NCBI GenBank assembly: GCA_913020435.1
Contig: CAJVZZ010000010.1
Span: 43,061-107,060, forward strand
Direction of reading: 5' to 3'
Origin: an uncultured Flavobacteriales bacterium
GTDB lineage: Bacteria; Bacteroidota; Bacteroidia; Flavobacteriales_G; Salibacteraceae
Length of the DNA stretch: 64,000 nt
The translations under genes were made by a program, and so were the position numbers. Below, piece by piece: positions 10,041 to 20,806 of this stretch. Within the stretch, counting starts at the first letter, position 1; every line of letters starts with the position of its first letter. The notes under the pieces were generated by a model that was not told the origin of the DNA, made no database searches, and saw only the letters and a list, made by a program, of their open reading frames with translations.

Positions 10041-10297
10041 TTAAATCTAACAACTCGCTAAGGTAAACTTTCTCTCAAAATATTCACATACCGACCCATA
10101 TAGGGTGCGCTAAGAAACATATTACACTTATTTCGCTTATAGATTATTTTCCATCTTTATAATCAGCAACTGTCCAAAAAAACCACAACCTTTGAACTTG
10201 TAAAATTACGAGTCAATAGTAGGCGGAGGAAGTGCAGGTCTGTTGTTAGCTGCATCTTTAAAACTTAGCTTAGAAAACGAAAAAAAACATTCATTTT

Positions 10298-11467
10298 ATG
10301 TCTTTTAAAGAATTAGGGCTAGCTTCCTATTTATTAAACTCCATCGCCAAACAAGCGTATAAAAAGCCGACTCAAATTCAGGAGCAGGCCATTCCTGTAA
10401 TCCTGCAAGGAAAAGATGTATTGGGCATTGCACCGACAGGTTCAGGAAAAACGGCAGCCTATGCATTGCCTATTTTACAAAACTTGGAGGGCAAAACAAA
10501 AACTAAGAATAGGCACATAAATGTGCTGGTTTTAGTTCCTACACGAGAGTTAGCGGGTCAAGTGGAGGAGGTCTTTAAGTCCTTTTCTCAAGACTTGCCT
10601 TTTCAGTTTAAATCTATGGCGGTTTTCGGCGGTGTATCTATAAATCCACAAATGATAGGTATGCAGCACATAAACGTGTTGGTTGCTACTCCTGGACGTT
10701 TATTAGAGCTTACAGAATCAAACGCAATGCATTTTGATGACCTAAGCACGTTGATATTGGATGAGGCAGATAAGATGCTCAACCTTGGGTTTAAAAAGGA
10801 AATGGATAAAGTATTTGCGCTATTGCCAAAACACCGTCAAAATCTACTGTTCTCTGCAACCCTCAGTCCCGAAGTGCAAAAGGTAGAGCGGGTTTTATTG
10901 AAGAATCCAACTTTAATACAGATTGAAGCTGAAAAAGACAAACTTGAATTAATCAATCAAGTGGGTTATTTGGTTACGCCAGAAAAAAAAGGTCCGCTGC
11001 TGCGTCATTTGATAAAAAGCAACGATTGGAGGCAAGTGTTGGTATTTACTTCTTCGGTATATCAGGCCGATTTGGTTGCTGATAAATTGCAGAAAAACGG
11101 GATCAATGCCCAGGCTATTCACAGCAAGAAAAGTCAAGATAAAAGGAAGACTGGCTTGGCTAATTTCATATCTGGAGATTTGCGTGTGCTGGTATCCACA
11201 GATTTACTTTCTAGAGGAATTGACATTACATTTTTACCCCATGTAATTAATTACGAATTGCCTCGGTCGCCTAAAGATTTTGTGCATCGTATTGGAAGAA
11301 CAGGTCGAGCAGAGAACCCCGGTAATGCAATCACTTTTGTGACTGAGGAAGACCAACATCATATTCATGTAATTCAAAAAAAGATGAAGCACTGGATAAA
11401 AATGATAGACACGGAGACTATGGATTTAAATACATCGGCGAACCCTGAAACGAGCAGCGAAACGTAA
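10298..11467 (+). CDS. DEAD-box RNA helicase (RhlE-like)
   Basis: APTGSGKTAAY, PTRELA, DEAD, SAT, HRIGRTGRAE motifs. Confidence 0.93.
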   Translation: MSFKELGLASYLLNSIAKQAYKKPTQIQEQAIPVILQGKDVLGIAPTGSGKTAAYALPILQNLEGKTKTKNRHINVLVLVPTRELAGQVEEVFKSFSQDLPFQFKSMAVFGGVSINPQMIGMQHINVLVATPGRLLELTESNAMHFDDLSTLILDEADKMLNLGFKKEMDKVFALLPKHRQNLLFSATLSPEVQKVERVLLKNPTLIQIEAEKDKLELINQVGYLVTPEKKGPLLRHLIKSNDWRQVLVFTSSVYQADLVADKLQKNGINAQAIHSKKSQDKRKTGLANFISGDLRVLVSTDLLSRGIDITFLPHVINYELPRSPKDFVHRIGRTGRAENPGNAITFVTEEDQHHIHVIQKKMKHWIKMIDTETMDLNTSANPETSSET

Positions 11468-11564
11468 TAAAAGGATTTTATTTTTTTAAATGCTCAAAAG
11501 CTTAATTAAAAAAAGCCACAGCAGCGTTTTATTGGGGAACTAGACAAAGTGCTGACCAGCGCGT

Positions 11565-11888
11565 TTATTTCTTCAATACTTTATCGGCAACTTCTTGAGC
11601 ATCTATGCAATATTTGTCATCGCCTTGTAACTTCCATTCGCCTGTTTTTTTGATATAGAACCGCACAGTTTTTTCAATAACCTCTGCATAACCACCAAAA
11701 GAGGCTAGCATTTTTTCAACATCTGCCATATATTCAGCTTGACTTAATTTATCAGCTTTCACACGATCCCATTGCTTACTTATCCGTTGGGATTTCTCTT
11801 TGCAATTAGGGTCTGTCGTTTTAAAAGCCATTAAAAAAAGAGAAAGTGCTTTTGCTTCTGGTGACGGTTTTTCTGTGATTTTTTTCAT
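11565..11888 (-). CDS. Hypothetical protein
   Basis: 107-aa ORF with coherent composition; no motif recognised. Confidence 0.5.
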   Translation of the reverse strand: MKKITEKPSPEAKALSLFLMAFKTTDPNCKEKSQRISKQWDRVKADKLSQAEYMADVEKMLASFGGYAEVIEKTVRFYIKKTGEWKLQGDDKYCIDAQEVADKVLKK

Positions 11889-12108
11889 GCTTTGTTCTGT
11901 CTGAAATTAAGTGAATAAATGTAATTTAATATTGGCAAACCCCATGAATAATAACGAGAAAAAGGATCAAGAGCAAGGAAACGACTAAAGCTCTGCCGTT
12001 TTGCTTATCACAGTATATTAATCGATTTTTTGTGCATTGGTTTTTTCGAATGATTTTCAACAAATCCCTAATTTGAATTGAGCCTTTTTTATCTGTGTGA
12101 ATCTGCAA

Positions 12109-12900
12109 TTAATCCAAACCAACTTTCAACATCCGGATCAAATTATGTGCGTCATTCAATTCCAAAAATGGATACTCAATTCTGCTTAGAAAAAGTCCGT
12201 TTGGATGCGCTGGCCACTTCTCTTTCCATTCTTTCCCCTTCAAAATTTCAGCAAACTCATCTAACGTCATTTTTCCAGTTCCTACTTCCAACAAAAAGAA
12301 AACGCAAATCCGGACCATTCCGCGCAAAAAGCGGTTGCTTGTGATGGTGAATCGCAGTCGGCCCTGTTCCTCATTGACGAATAATTCACATGCGCTGATT
12401 TGACACAGGGTATTGCTGTAAGAATCGGGTTGCTTGCAGAGCGTTTTAAAGTCTTTAGTTTTCAATATTAGAGCTGTTGCTTTTCTCATAAGATCAAAAT
12501 CTAATTTCAAATCTTCATAAAAGGAACTGTAACGCATGAGCCCAGGATCTTTATTCCAATGTATGAAATAGTCGTAGGTGCGCGCCACGGCATCATACCT
12601 GCAATGTTGCTCTTGGTTGACTTCCACGATTTCAAAAACAGCGATGCCATCGGGCAAGTTTTTATTCAGTCGAAATTTCAAATCGAATAGGGGAGCCGCT
12701 TCCAGATAGATTTGAAAGACATATTGACTGGCATGAACGCCGGCATCGGTTCGCCCACAACCATAAAGGCTGATTTGTTTTTTGAAGAGTTTAGACAGCG
12801 TTTGCTCTATAACTTCTTGAACTGTGTTTCGAGTTTCTTCTTGTCTTTGCCAACCTCTGTAATCAGTGCCATCAAATCCTATGTGTATGAAATATCGCAT
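12109..12900 (-). CDS. truA: tRNA pseudouridine synthase A
   Basis: YFIHIGFDGTDYRGWQRQ, YGCGRTDAGVHASQ catalytic motif, RFLRGMVR. Confidence 0.93.
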   Translation of the reverse strand: MRYFIHIGFDGTDYRGWQRQEETRNTVQEVIEQTLSKLFKKQISLYGCGRTDAGVHASQYVFQIYLEAAPLFDLKFRLNKNLPDGIAVFEIVEVNQEQHCRYDAVARTYDYFIHWNKDPGLMRYSSFYEDLKLDFDLMRKATALILKTKDFKTLCKQPDSYSNTLCQISACELFVNEEQGRLRFTITSNRFLRGMVRICVFFLLEVGTGKMTLDEFAEILKGKEWKEKWPAHPNGLFLSRIEYPFLELNDAHNLIRMLKVGLD

Positions 12901-13345
12901 TTGTAAATTATAAAAAAGAGTAGCTCTGTTTTTTTGCAGAAGTAATGACCTGCAAGAGTATGACAGTTATTTTATCTTTTGCTCTTTGTTCATTAGTTTC
13001 ATAGCTACGAGCTCAATACGTCAACTGTTCTTCCTCTCTTTTTACTCGGATTAGAAATCTGAAAACTTAGTATTGAAAAAATAGAGTGCTATTCGATTCC
13101 AGTCATTATTAAGGCAGGTGCATATTTGTTGAATTACTATAACCAACTAAATATGGAATTAATACTCAAAGCATCTGCGAATATTAGTGTGTTACCCTAA
13201 AATAAACAAAGAACTCTTTTTGATTGAAAGTTACGTTGCGAATTAACCATAAGTGTTTGTTTAAGCGATTACAATCGATTAACAAAACGGATAAACTCAG
13301 TAATTTATCATGGCAAATCCTAATGATATTACTCGGTACGGGTGT

Positions 13346-13837
13346 TTAAATGAAACTACTATGTCGTTCGAAATGACAGGTATAACCATTAGGATTCCTT
13401 TCAAGATAATCTTGGTGTTGTGGTTCTGCCTTCCAAAACGGTGAAAATGCTTCTAATGTTGTTACCGCGTTTGCTTCCCATTTTCCAGATTTATTTACAA
13501 TTTCAATTATTGCTTTAGCGCTTTGTAATTCTTCGTCATTCTGAAAAAATACAGTGGACCGATAACTCGAACCTCTATCATTACCTTGTTGGTCAAGGGT
13601 AGTAGGATTGTGAATTCTAAAGAAATAATCTAATATAGCTTCAAAAGAAGTTTCATTGGCATCGTATGTAAGTTCAATACCTTCAGCATGTCCAGGATGG
13701 TTTCCATAAGTCGGATTTTCGTTTTCGCCACCTTGGTATCCTACTTCGGTCTCAAGAATACCTGTTCTTTTTCGGAACAAATCTTCCATTCCCCAAAAAC
13801 AGCCACCCGCTATGTATGCTTTTCTAATATTTTCCAT
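13346..13837 (-). CDS. msrA: Peptide-methionine (S)-S-oxide reductase
   Basis: AYIAGGCFWGMEDLF catalytic motif; EVGYQGG; HNPTTLDQQGNDRGSSYRS. Confidence 0.95.
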   Translation of the reverse strand: MENIRKAYIAGGCFWGMEDLFRKRTGILETEVGYQGGENENPTYGNHPGHAEGIELTYDANETSFEAILDYFFRIHNPTTLDQQGNDRGSSYRSTVFFQNDEELQSAKAIIEIVNKSGKWEANAVTTLEAFSPFWKAEPQHQDYLERNPNGYTCHFERHSSFI

Positions 13838-13945
13838 TGTAATTAATTAGTATGTCTTTTATCAATTTATCAGTAGGCTGTACCTGCCCATTACTTTGCA
13901 ATAGACAAACATTTAGCAATCTAGTTTTCCTTTTTATAGTTTCAG

Positions 13946-15511
13946 CTAAGAACTGCAGGAAAGCATGGAGCAACCAACTTTTTCTTTTGCCCAATCAGGA
14001 CGTTTTGCAAACCACTTTTCCATTTCAGGTTGCTCATCATAAGGCTTTTTTAAAACCCGATACAACTCATCGAGCAGCCCGTAGTCATTCTTTTCGGCAT
14101 CATCAATTGCCAATTGAGCCATATAATTTCGCAAAACGTATTTTGGGTTAATTGCTCGCATAGCTTTTATGCGCTCTTCGCTTTCTATAGCTTCTTTTTT
14201 TAGAACAGCATAAAAGTCTTCAAACCAGTCTTGCCATGCATTAATTCCATTTTCTAATGCTTCCTTATTTTGATAGGAAGCAAGTATAATAACTTTCCAA
14301 AAAGCGTCAAAATCCTTAATTTCTTTAGAGAATTCCCTATAAAAAATAGTCATATCGATTTCCGATTTGGACAGCAGCGATTTCAATTCTGAAATCAATT
14401 CAGGGCTGGCATTTGATGCTGTAAAGATGCCGATTTTGCTGGCCATCATTTTGTGGTAGAGCACATGGTAATCTGATGTATATCGATTCAATATTTCTTG
14501 TAGTGGCTCTACTTCTTCAACTAATGAGTACAGTGCATTTGCCAATTGAGTCAAATTCCAAAGTGCTACGCTGTGTTGGTTTCCGAAGCGATATCTTCGA
14601 TGTCCTGAATCAGTCGTATTGGGCGTCCATTCAGGGTCAAAATCTTCTAACCAACCGTATGGGCCATAATCTATAGTTAAGCCCAAAATTGACATATTAT
14701 CGGTATTCATAACTCCATGTACAAAACCAACGCGTTGCCAGTGAATAATCATCTCCAGGGTTTTGCTCACCACCGTTTGAAAGAAATGCAAATACGTTTC
14801 CTTATTGGGTTTTCCCAGTTCTGTGAAGTGGTGTTTGATCGTATAATCAACCAGCTTTTTGAGGCTATATTTATCACCGCGTGCCGAGAAAATTTCAAAA
14901 CTGCCAAATCGTATAAAACTCTCTGCCGCTCTGCAGACAATTGCGCCTTGCTCGTCTTTTGGATGACCGCTGTATAAAATATCTCGAGAAACTAGGTCGC
15001 CTGTTTTAACCAATGACAGTGCTCTTGTTGTCGGTATTCCAAGATTGTGCATGGCCTCGCTGCAGAGGTATTCTCTGATGGACGATCTTAAAACGGCAAA
15101 GCCATCTGCACCTCTAGAATAGGGGGTAGGCCCCGCACCTTTCAACTGCAATTTCCAGTTTTTTCCATTTATGGGTAATTCGGCAATATTAAGGGCTCTT
15201 CCATCACCCAACTGTCCTGCCCAGTTGCCAAACTGGTGACCGCCATAGCACATAGCGTATGGTTTAAAGTCGTGAAAAGTTTCTGCTCCGCTCAATACAC
15301 CAACGAGCTCATTTTTATTATCAGCTGCTACCCCAAGTTCTGCTAAAAACTGCTCAGAGAGATGCACAAGCTCAGGGTTTGCTGGTTTTTTCGTTTGAGA
15401 GAACGAGAAGCAAGCTTGAGTTACTTCTCTTGGGTATATTGCTGTGATTGGGTCTGATGCTAGCTCTTTAGAAAAGTGAGCTTCGTTTTTAATGTCGAGT
15501 AATCCAATCAT
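13946..15511 (-). CDS. selO: SelO/YdiU family pseudokinase AMPylase
   Basis: CYGGHQFGNWAGQLGDGRA, LQLKGAGPTPYSRGADGFAVLRSSIRE, GVMNTDNMSILGLTIDYGP; C-terminus GCSMLSCSS. Start taken at MIGLLDIKN. Confidence 0.93.
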   Translation of the reverse strand: MIGLLDIKNEAHFSKELASDPITAIYPREVTQACFSFSQTKKPANPELVHLSEQFLAELGVAADNKNELVGVLSGAETFHDFKPYAMCYGGHQFGNWAGQLGDGRALNIAELPINGKNWKLQLKGAGPTPYSRGADGFAVLRSSIREYLCSEAMHNLGIPTTRALSLVKTGDLVSRDILYSGHPKDEQGAIVCRAAESFIRFGSFEIFSARGDKYSLKKLVDYTIKHHFTELGKPNKETYLHFFQTVVSKTLEMIIHWQRVGFVHGVMNTDNMSILGLTIDYGPYGWLEDFDPEWTPNTTDSGHRRYRFGNQHSVALWNLTQLANALYSLVEEVEPLQEILNRYTSDYHVLYHKMMASKIGIFTASNASPELISELKSLLSKSEIDMTIFYREFSKEIKDFDAFWKVIILASYQNKEALENGINAWQDWFEDFYAVLKKEAIESEERIKAMRAINPKYVLRNYMAQLAIDDAEKNDYGLLDELYRVLKKPYDEQPEMEKWFAKRPDWAKEKVGCSMLSCSS

Positions 15512-15838
15512 TTTAATTTCCTTATTCAGGTTCTTGTAATCAATACTTATAGCCAATACCAGCAATTTCTTAGGTAGGATTGAGGAGTAGCCAACAAGTT
15601 TTTAGTGTTATGCCTTGTTTCCAAATTAAGAGAAAATCAAGCTTGACCTAATCTGAGTCCAAAGTATTCAAAAGCTAATATCGTCGCCTTTTTGGATGCA
15701 TTATTTTAATAAAGCATAACGTTTTTCCAAAGAAACGTACGGTTTTAGCACTGTTACGTTTTTCACTTTTAGAAAACAGTTTAACAGTTTGCTCGGAAAT
15801 GTTAATGCTATTCCTTTTTGTTTTAAAGTGATAGTTTT

Positions 15839-16108
15839 CTATTGCAATTCGATGCACACAAAGCTTGTAATACTCGTAAAATCATGATATTCCGAAAATG
15901 AGGCCTTCGAAAAATTGATTTGAGCGAAGAAGCGATTCTCGAAGGTATTAAAACCAATTTTTTTAAATCCTGAATTTTTCAACACTTCTTCTATAAACTT
16001 GAGATTGTCGATTGGGTTTCCATTCATCTTCTTGTTGGCTTCATATTCACTTGATATGGCGTCAGGGTTTTTCGTCAGCTCCTTGTATGCGAATATGAAA
16101 ACAATCAT
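15839..16108 (-). CDS. Hypothetical short protein, possibly a remnant
   Basis: 89-aa ORF with hydrophobic N-terminus in an otherwise gene-poor interval. Confidence 0.35.
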   Translation of the reverse strand: MIVFIFAYKELTKNPDAISSEYEANKKMNGNPIDNLKFIEEVLKNSGFKKIGFNTFENRFFAQINFSKASFSEYHDFTSITSFVCIELQ

Positions 16109-16675
16109 AATCAGAACGAGTAACCATCAAAAACGGGACTCTAGAATTTCCGTTTGTCTTTCTTTTATAATAACTTCAAAATAATGATATACAAGTACTT
16201 GAGTGATTATTCTACTTTTTTTTCCTGTTGTAAGTTGTATGTAGTCTGCGTTCATTATTAAAACTAGTACAGAGTTCCGACAAATAATAACACTTAAAGA
16301 GATACTGATAGCGCAATGCAGAAAGGGCAGAAGTACCGCTTTAAGGTGTCTGCTTTTCATGTCTCGATCTTAAAACGCAGAGTAGAATAGTGTCTCTATT
16401 TTTGTTGTAAAAATGATTTTTAACTTCTTTTGTGTCAAACTTAGGTCCTTCAATAATCAACTCAAGCTCTTTCAAGCTTTGTATTAATTTGAATAGTTTA
16501 ACTTTGAAGTTCTAAATTTTTGAGAATTCCCATTAATGTTAAACTCTTCAATAATGGGCAAAACCATTCCAGAGATGTCAATTATTTGTTGGCTATTAAA
16601 GAGAATATGTATATCAGTATTTGATGTATACCTAGGTCACATAAATGGTGACCATCATAAAAACAATAATAAGAT

Positions 16676-18082
16676 ATGCCTGACATTAGTGGTGATTTAG
16701 TTCTATTTAATGAATTAGTTGAAGTCCTATTAAAAGAAGAAGATCAGCATCCGGTTGCAGATCGAATAGATGCAAATAAACTTTACGATGCCATAGATTT
16801 ATCGCTGAATGCATCTGCGATGATTGATGATGAGTTAAAATCGGTGCTGAAAGATGTATTGGTGTCCACTCCCAAAACGGCTACAAACCTTTTCTTCAAT
16901 CAACTTTTTGGCGGTAGACAGGGTAAAGCTGTTTTAGGTGATCTACTTGCAGTGATGCTTAACACGAGTATGTACACCTATAAGGTTGCAGGTCCACAAG
17001 TGGGAATTGAGCAGGAAATTATCAGACAATCGTGTAACCTTATCGGTTACGGTGATCAAAGCAACGGCACCTTCCCAACAGGAGGTTCTATGAGTAATTA
17101 CATGGCACTAGTTATGGCTAGAGATGCTAAAGATGCTAACGTTAGAGCTAATGGTATGACAAAGCCCATGGTTATTTATACCTCTATAGAATCTCATTAT
17201 TCGAATACAAAAAATGCAAGTTTTACTGGTATTGGAAAAAACAACATTCGTTACATACAAGCAGATTCAGAAGGACGAATGATTCCAGCTAAATTGGAAG
17301 AACAAATCACTAAAGATTTAAGAGAAGGACTTGTTCCTACTTACGTCAATGCAACTGCAGGGACGACTGTTTTAGGTGCTTTTGATCCAATTGATGAAAT
17401 CGCTGATATTGCAGATAAATTTGGAATTTGGCTGCACGTTGATGGAGCTTATTGTGGAGGGGTAATTTTCAGTGATAATTACAAGCACCTCGTAAACGGA
17501 ATAGAACGTTCGGATTCATTCAGTTACAATGCGCATAAAATGCTAGGAACTCCTTTGACCTGCTCAATCATACTAGTGAATGATAAAAAGCATTTGCACG
17601 ATTCGTTTAATACTGAAGCCGATTATTTGTACCAAACAGATGGTGACGATTTCAATTTAGGGAAAACTTCTTTTCAATGTGGAAGAAGAAATGATGCCTT
17701 GAAATTCTGGACGCTTTGGAAATCAGTCGGAACAGATGGCCTAAAAGAGATTGTAGATCAGCAATTTGAATTGGCAGATGTTGCAATTGATTACGTCTCA
17801 AAAAATTCAGATTACACACTTTACAGTAATTACGATTCAGTTTCTATCTGTTTTAATTATAAAAACATAGATCCAGAAGCGCTTTGCACGGCCTTGTATA
17901 AAAGCCAAATTACAGTCGTAGGTTTTGGAGCATTTAAGGAAGATACTTTTGTTAGATTGGTAACTATTAATGCAAATAATAAGAAATTAGACATTCTGAA
18001 TTTTTTCAAATTGCTTGAAGAATTTGTTGAGAATAATCCAAACTTAGCAACGATAGAGGAAGCAACTCAGGAGTTATCCTAG
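16676..18082 (+). CDS. Group II pyridoxal-dependent decarboxylase (glutamate/aromatic amino-acid decarboxylase family)
   Basis: FPTGGSMSNYMALVMAR, ATAGTTVLGAFDPIDEIADIADKFGIWLHVDGAYCGG, YNAHKMLGTPLTCS (PLP lysine). Confidence 0.92.
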   Translation: MPDISGDLVLFNELVEVLLKEEDQHPVADRIDANKLYDAIDLSLNASAMIDDELKSVLKDVLVSTPKTATNLFFNQLFGGRQGKAVLGDLLAVMLNTSMYTYKVAGPQVGIEQEIIRQSCNLIGYGDQSNGTFPTGGSMSNYMALVMARDAKDANVRANGMTKPMVIYTSIESHYSNTKNASFTGIGKNNIRYIQADSEGRMIPAKLEEQITKDLREGLVPTYVNATAGTTVLGAFDPIDEIADIADKFGIWLHVDGAYCGGVIFSDNYKHLVNGIERSDSFSYNAHKMLGTPLTCSIILVNDKKHLHDSFNTEADYLYQTDGDDFNLGKTSFQCGRRNDALKFWTLWKSVGTDGLKEIVDQQFELADVAIDYVSKNSDYTLYSNYDSVSICFNYKNIDPEALCTALYKSQITVVGFGAFKEDTFVRLVTINANNKKLDILNFFKLLEEFVENNPNLATIEEATQELS

Positions 18083-18103
18083 AACCCATAAATTAAATTA
18101 TTC

Positions 18104-18148
18104 ATACTCATGCGTTATTCCCGTGAAAACGGGAATCGCAATGAGTAT
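18104..18148. repeat. 45-nt hairpin element with GAAA tetraloop (REP-like)
   Basis: ATACTCA-TGCG-tt-ATTCCCGT-GAAA-ACGGGAAT-CGCA-a-TGAGTAT: 19 bp paired, no U-tract. Confidence 0.85.
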
Positions 18149-18321
18149 ACAGATTCACTATCGTTTGCGTTAATCACGTGAGTAATTCGATTCGCTTCTA
18201 AAGAGCATTATTAATTTAAATAAAAACTACTCATCATTCCTAAGATCGGCACCGCTATTGTGCTTGGAATCTCCGTCACCACTTAAATTTCTGATTCTGT
18301 CAGTAAATGACGTAGGGAGGG

Positions 18322-19824
18322 TTATTCTGTATGCACTTCACTACTATCCTTGTGCGGGAAAATTTTCGAAACGATATATCCAACAATCATTGCCAAGGCA
18401 AAAGAAGGGGCGAGCACATCTAATTCCACAAAATAAGCACCGATTCCTTCAATATTCGACACCACAAACTTGAAAAATATCACCGATACAAACCCAGTAA
18501 TCATAGAGGCAATTGCTCCTTTTTCAGAGTATCCTTTCCAGAAAAGTGATAAAATGATTACTGGACAGAAAGTAGCGGCAATACCGGACCAACCAAAAAT
18601 CATGATCCAGAAAATCTGCCTATCAGGATACAAATAGTATAATAGAATTGCAATTCCGAGTGCGATAAGAGCCATTCCGATCGTAACTAATCTTGAAAAT
18701 TTTGTTAGGTCTTCATCTTTTAAATCCGGCCTGAATATTTTCTGATAGAAGTCGCGTGTAATGGCGCTAGAAGCAAGAATAAGCAAAGAGTCAATGGTTG
18801 ACATAATCGCTGAAAGCACAATAGCAATAAAGATGGCTACTAATATGGTGGGTAAAAATTCGTTAGTAATCATGCTCAACACGTTTTCTCCGCCGGTTCC
18901 TAAAACTACATTGGGATCCTGCCCTTCCTCTGTGAAATAAATTCTGGCTAGAATACCAATCGTCACTGCTGCAGCGTCTGTTAAGAAGGTGAATAGCAAT
19001 GCAACCCACTTTCCTTTATCAATCTCTTTTTCGCTTTTAATGGACATAAAACGAACATAAACTTGGGGCGAACCTAAAAAGCCCAATCCAATCATTGAGA
19101 AGCCCAGTATCGTAAATAAGTTTAACCAACCGTTATCGCTTCTACCCATTATTTGGGTCAGCGTAGGGTCAATGGCATTTAATCCTGCGGTAACTCCAGC
19201 TCCGTGATCCATGGAGAACCAAACAACAATGGGAAGTAACACTAAGCCGAAAAACATTAAAACGCCCTGGAACATGTCCGACCAGACCGCCGCTACAAAT
19301 CCACCGATAAAAATATAGACCAGAACAATACAGAAGCCAATTAGAGCGCCAATTCGATAGTCAATATTGAGCATGGATTCGAATGCAATTCCCGTTACGT
19401 CCATTTGAGATGCAACATAAATGACAACGAAAACCACCAACGCCGAAGCAGCTACAATTCGAAGGGTATGTGTAGATGATTTAAAGTGAGCTTCAAGGTA
19501 ATCGGGTATAGTAATAGCATTGTATTGGTCGGATAGTCTTTTAAATTTCTTGGCCATGAATTGCCAAGAAATGTAAACTCCAAGTAATTCGCCTGCAACT
19601 ACCCAGTAACCAGAATAGCCAGCTATTGCGCCCATACCTGTTAAGCCAATTAATAACCAGCCAGATTCACCAGTTGCTCTAGCAGAAAAAGCAACGGCCC
19701 AAAATCCCATTTTTTTTCCACCTAAATAATAATCGCTCATACTTTTTACTCTCCGTGAGGCTAGTATTCCGATTAAAAATAGAATAGCAACATAAATTGC
19801 TAGAACGACGATTTTGATGACCAT
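18322..19824 (-). CDS. Sodium:solute symporter (SSS family, PutP-like)
   Basis: Multi-TM; SARATGESGWLLIGLTGMGAIAG and IFIAIVLSAIMSTIDSLLILASSAITRDFYQ signatures. Confidence 0.92.
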   Translation of the reverse strand: MVIKIVVLAIYVAILFLIGILASRRVKSMSDYYLGGKKMGFWAVAFSARATGESGWLLIGLTGMGAIAGYSGYWVVAGELLGVYISWQFMAKKFKRLSDQYNAITIPDYLEAHFKSSTHTLRIVAASALVVFVVIYVASQMDVTGIAFESMLNIDYRIGALIGFCIVLVYIFIGGFVAAVWSDMFQGVLMFFGLVLLPIVVWFSMDHGAGVTAGLNAIDPTLTQIMGRSDNGWLNLFTILGFSMIGLGFLGSPQVYVRFMSIKSEKEIDKGKWVALLFTFLTDAAAVTIGILARIYFTEEGQDPNVVLGTGGENVLSMITNEFLPTILVAIFIAIVLSAIMSTIDSLLILASSAITRDFYQKIFRPDLKDEDLTKFSRLVTIGMALIALGIAILLYYLYPDRQIFWIMIFGWSGIAATFCPVIILSLFWKGYSEKGAIASMITGFVSVIFFKFVVSNIEGIGAYFVELDVLAPSFALAMIVGYIVSKIFPHKDSSEVHTE

Positions 19825-19972
19825 TGTTTTTATTATTTCAAAAATGAAAGTACTATAATACTAAAGTTGGCGAGTTGTTTAGGATTTTGCAATGCACTTC
19901 GATCAGAAGTCAAATTTCCAGCAAGTCATTATTTGTTATAGCTATATTACATTTATAATACAGCTGTTGCAG

Positions 19973-20428
19973 TTATTGTTTATTCCAATTGCTTTCGATA
20001 TTGCAGCCACTTGTGCGTAACAAAGCTAAGATTGGACAACGATTGTCTACTTTTTGACCCAAAGTTATGATTTGTTCAACAGTTGCATCTCCTTGCACTA
20101 AAGCATTCATTCGCACATTTTTATAACTGCCATTGGAATGATCTGCTGTTCCCATAAATCCTGCAAGATCAAGATCAACTTCAATATCGAAATTAATTTG
20201 TTCAATTTTCAAAGACAGTTCTTCAGCAACCACTTGAGCTTGCTCATTCTGACATCCAGCTAAAGAAGCAGTGAAATATTGCATAGGATTGGGCCCACTA
20301 TTGGATCCGCCATCTTCTAATGGCTCATCTAATTGAAGATTCCATTCTGTATCCAGAATATCAACTTTAGTTGGCCAACCGTTTCCTTGAGCTGCTACTT
20401 TAAATGTTTCTAAATGTGATTCTTCCAT
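19973..20428 (-). CDS. OsmC family protein
   Basis: GPNPMQYFTASLAGCQNEQAQVVAEEL ... NRCPILALLRTSGC: OsmC-type paired cysteines. Confidence 0.88.
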   Translation of the reverse strand: MEESHLETFKVAAQGNGWPTKVDILDTEWNLQLDEPLEDGGSNSGPNPMQYFTASLAGCQNEQAQVVAEELSLKIEQINFDIEVDLDLAGFMGTADHSNGSYKNVRMNALVQGDATVEQIITLGQKVDNRCPILALLRTSGCNIESNWNKQ

Positions 20429-20806
20429 TGTTATTAGTGTTTATCTCGTCTATTAAGCTCTTTAATACTGACTAAGTTGTTTTTTTGATTCTTCAAGAGT
20501 AAGGTTTTTAATATTGAAATACGAATTGTACTGGAAATTCCTATGATTCCTGTTTTTATTTCTGATTTTATTCGATGCTATGCCGATCGATTTAAGACTG
20601 TGTAATGTTAAACCAGTATTGCAAAACAACGTTCCATATTTTCATTGAGTTGGTAGATTTCCCTTCAAATTTTTACTAGACAAGCAATTTGAAAAATAGG
20701 ACTGATTAGAGCCAATTGTCTAAATGGATAGCTTATTGAATAAATAGTTAATAGTTACATAAAGCCAGAGGAGGAACCTTATACCTTAGTTGGCTAATAT
20801 TTTTTT

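Noticed and set aside
13946-15511. SelO C-terminal SCSS as a possible selenocysteine site
   Set aside because: The position is an ordinary Cys codon (TGC), as is usual for bacterial SelO; no in-frame TGA or SECIS needed.
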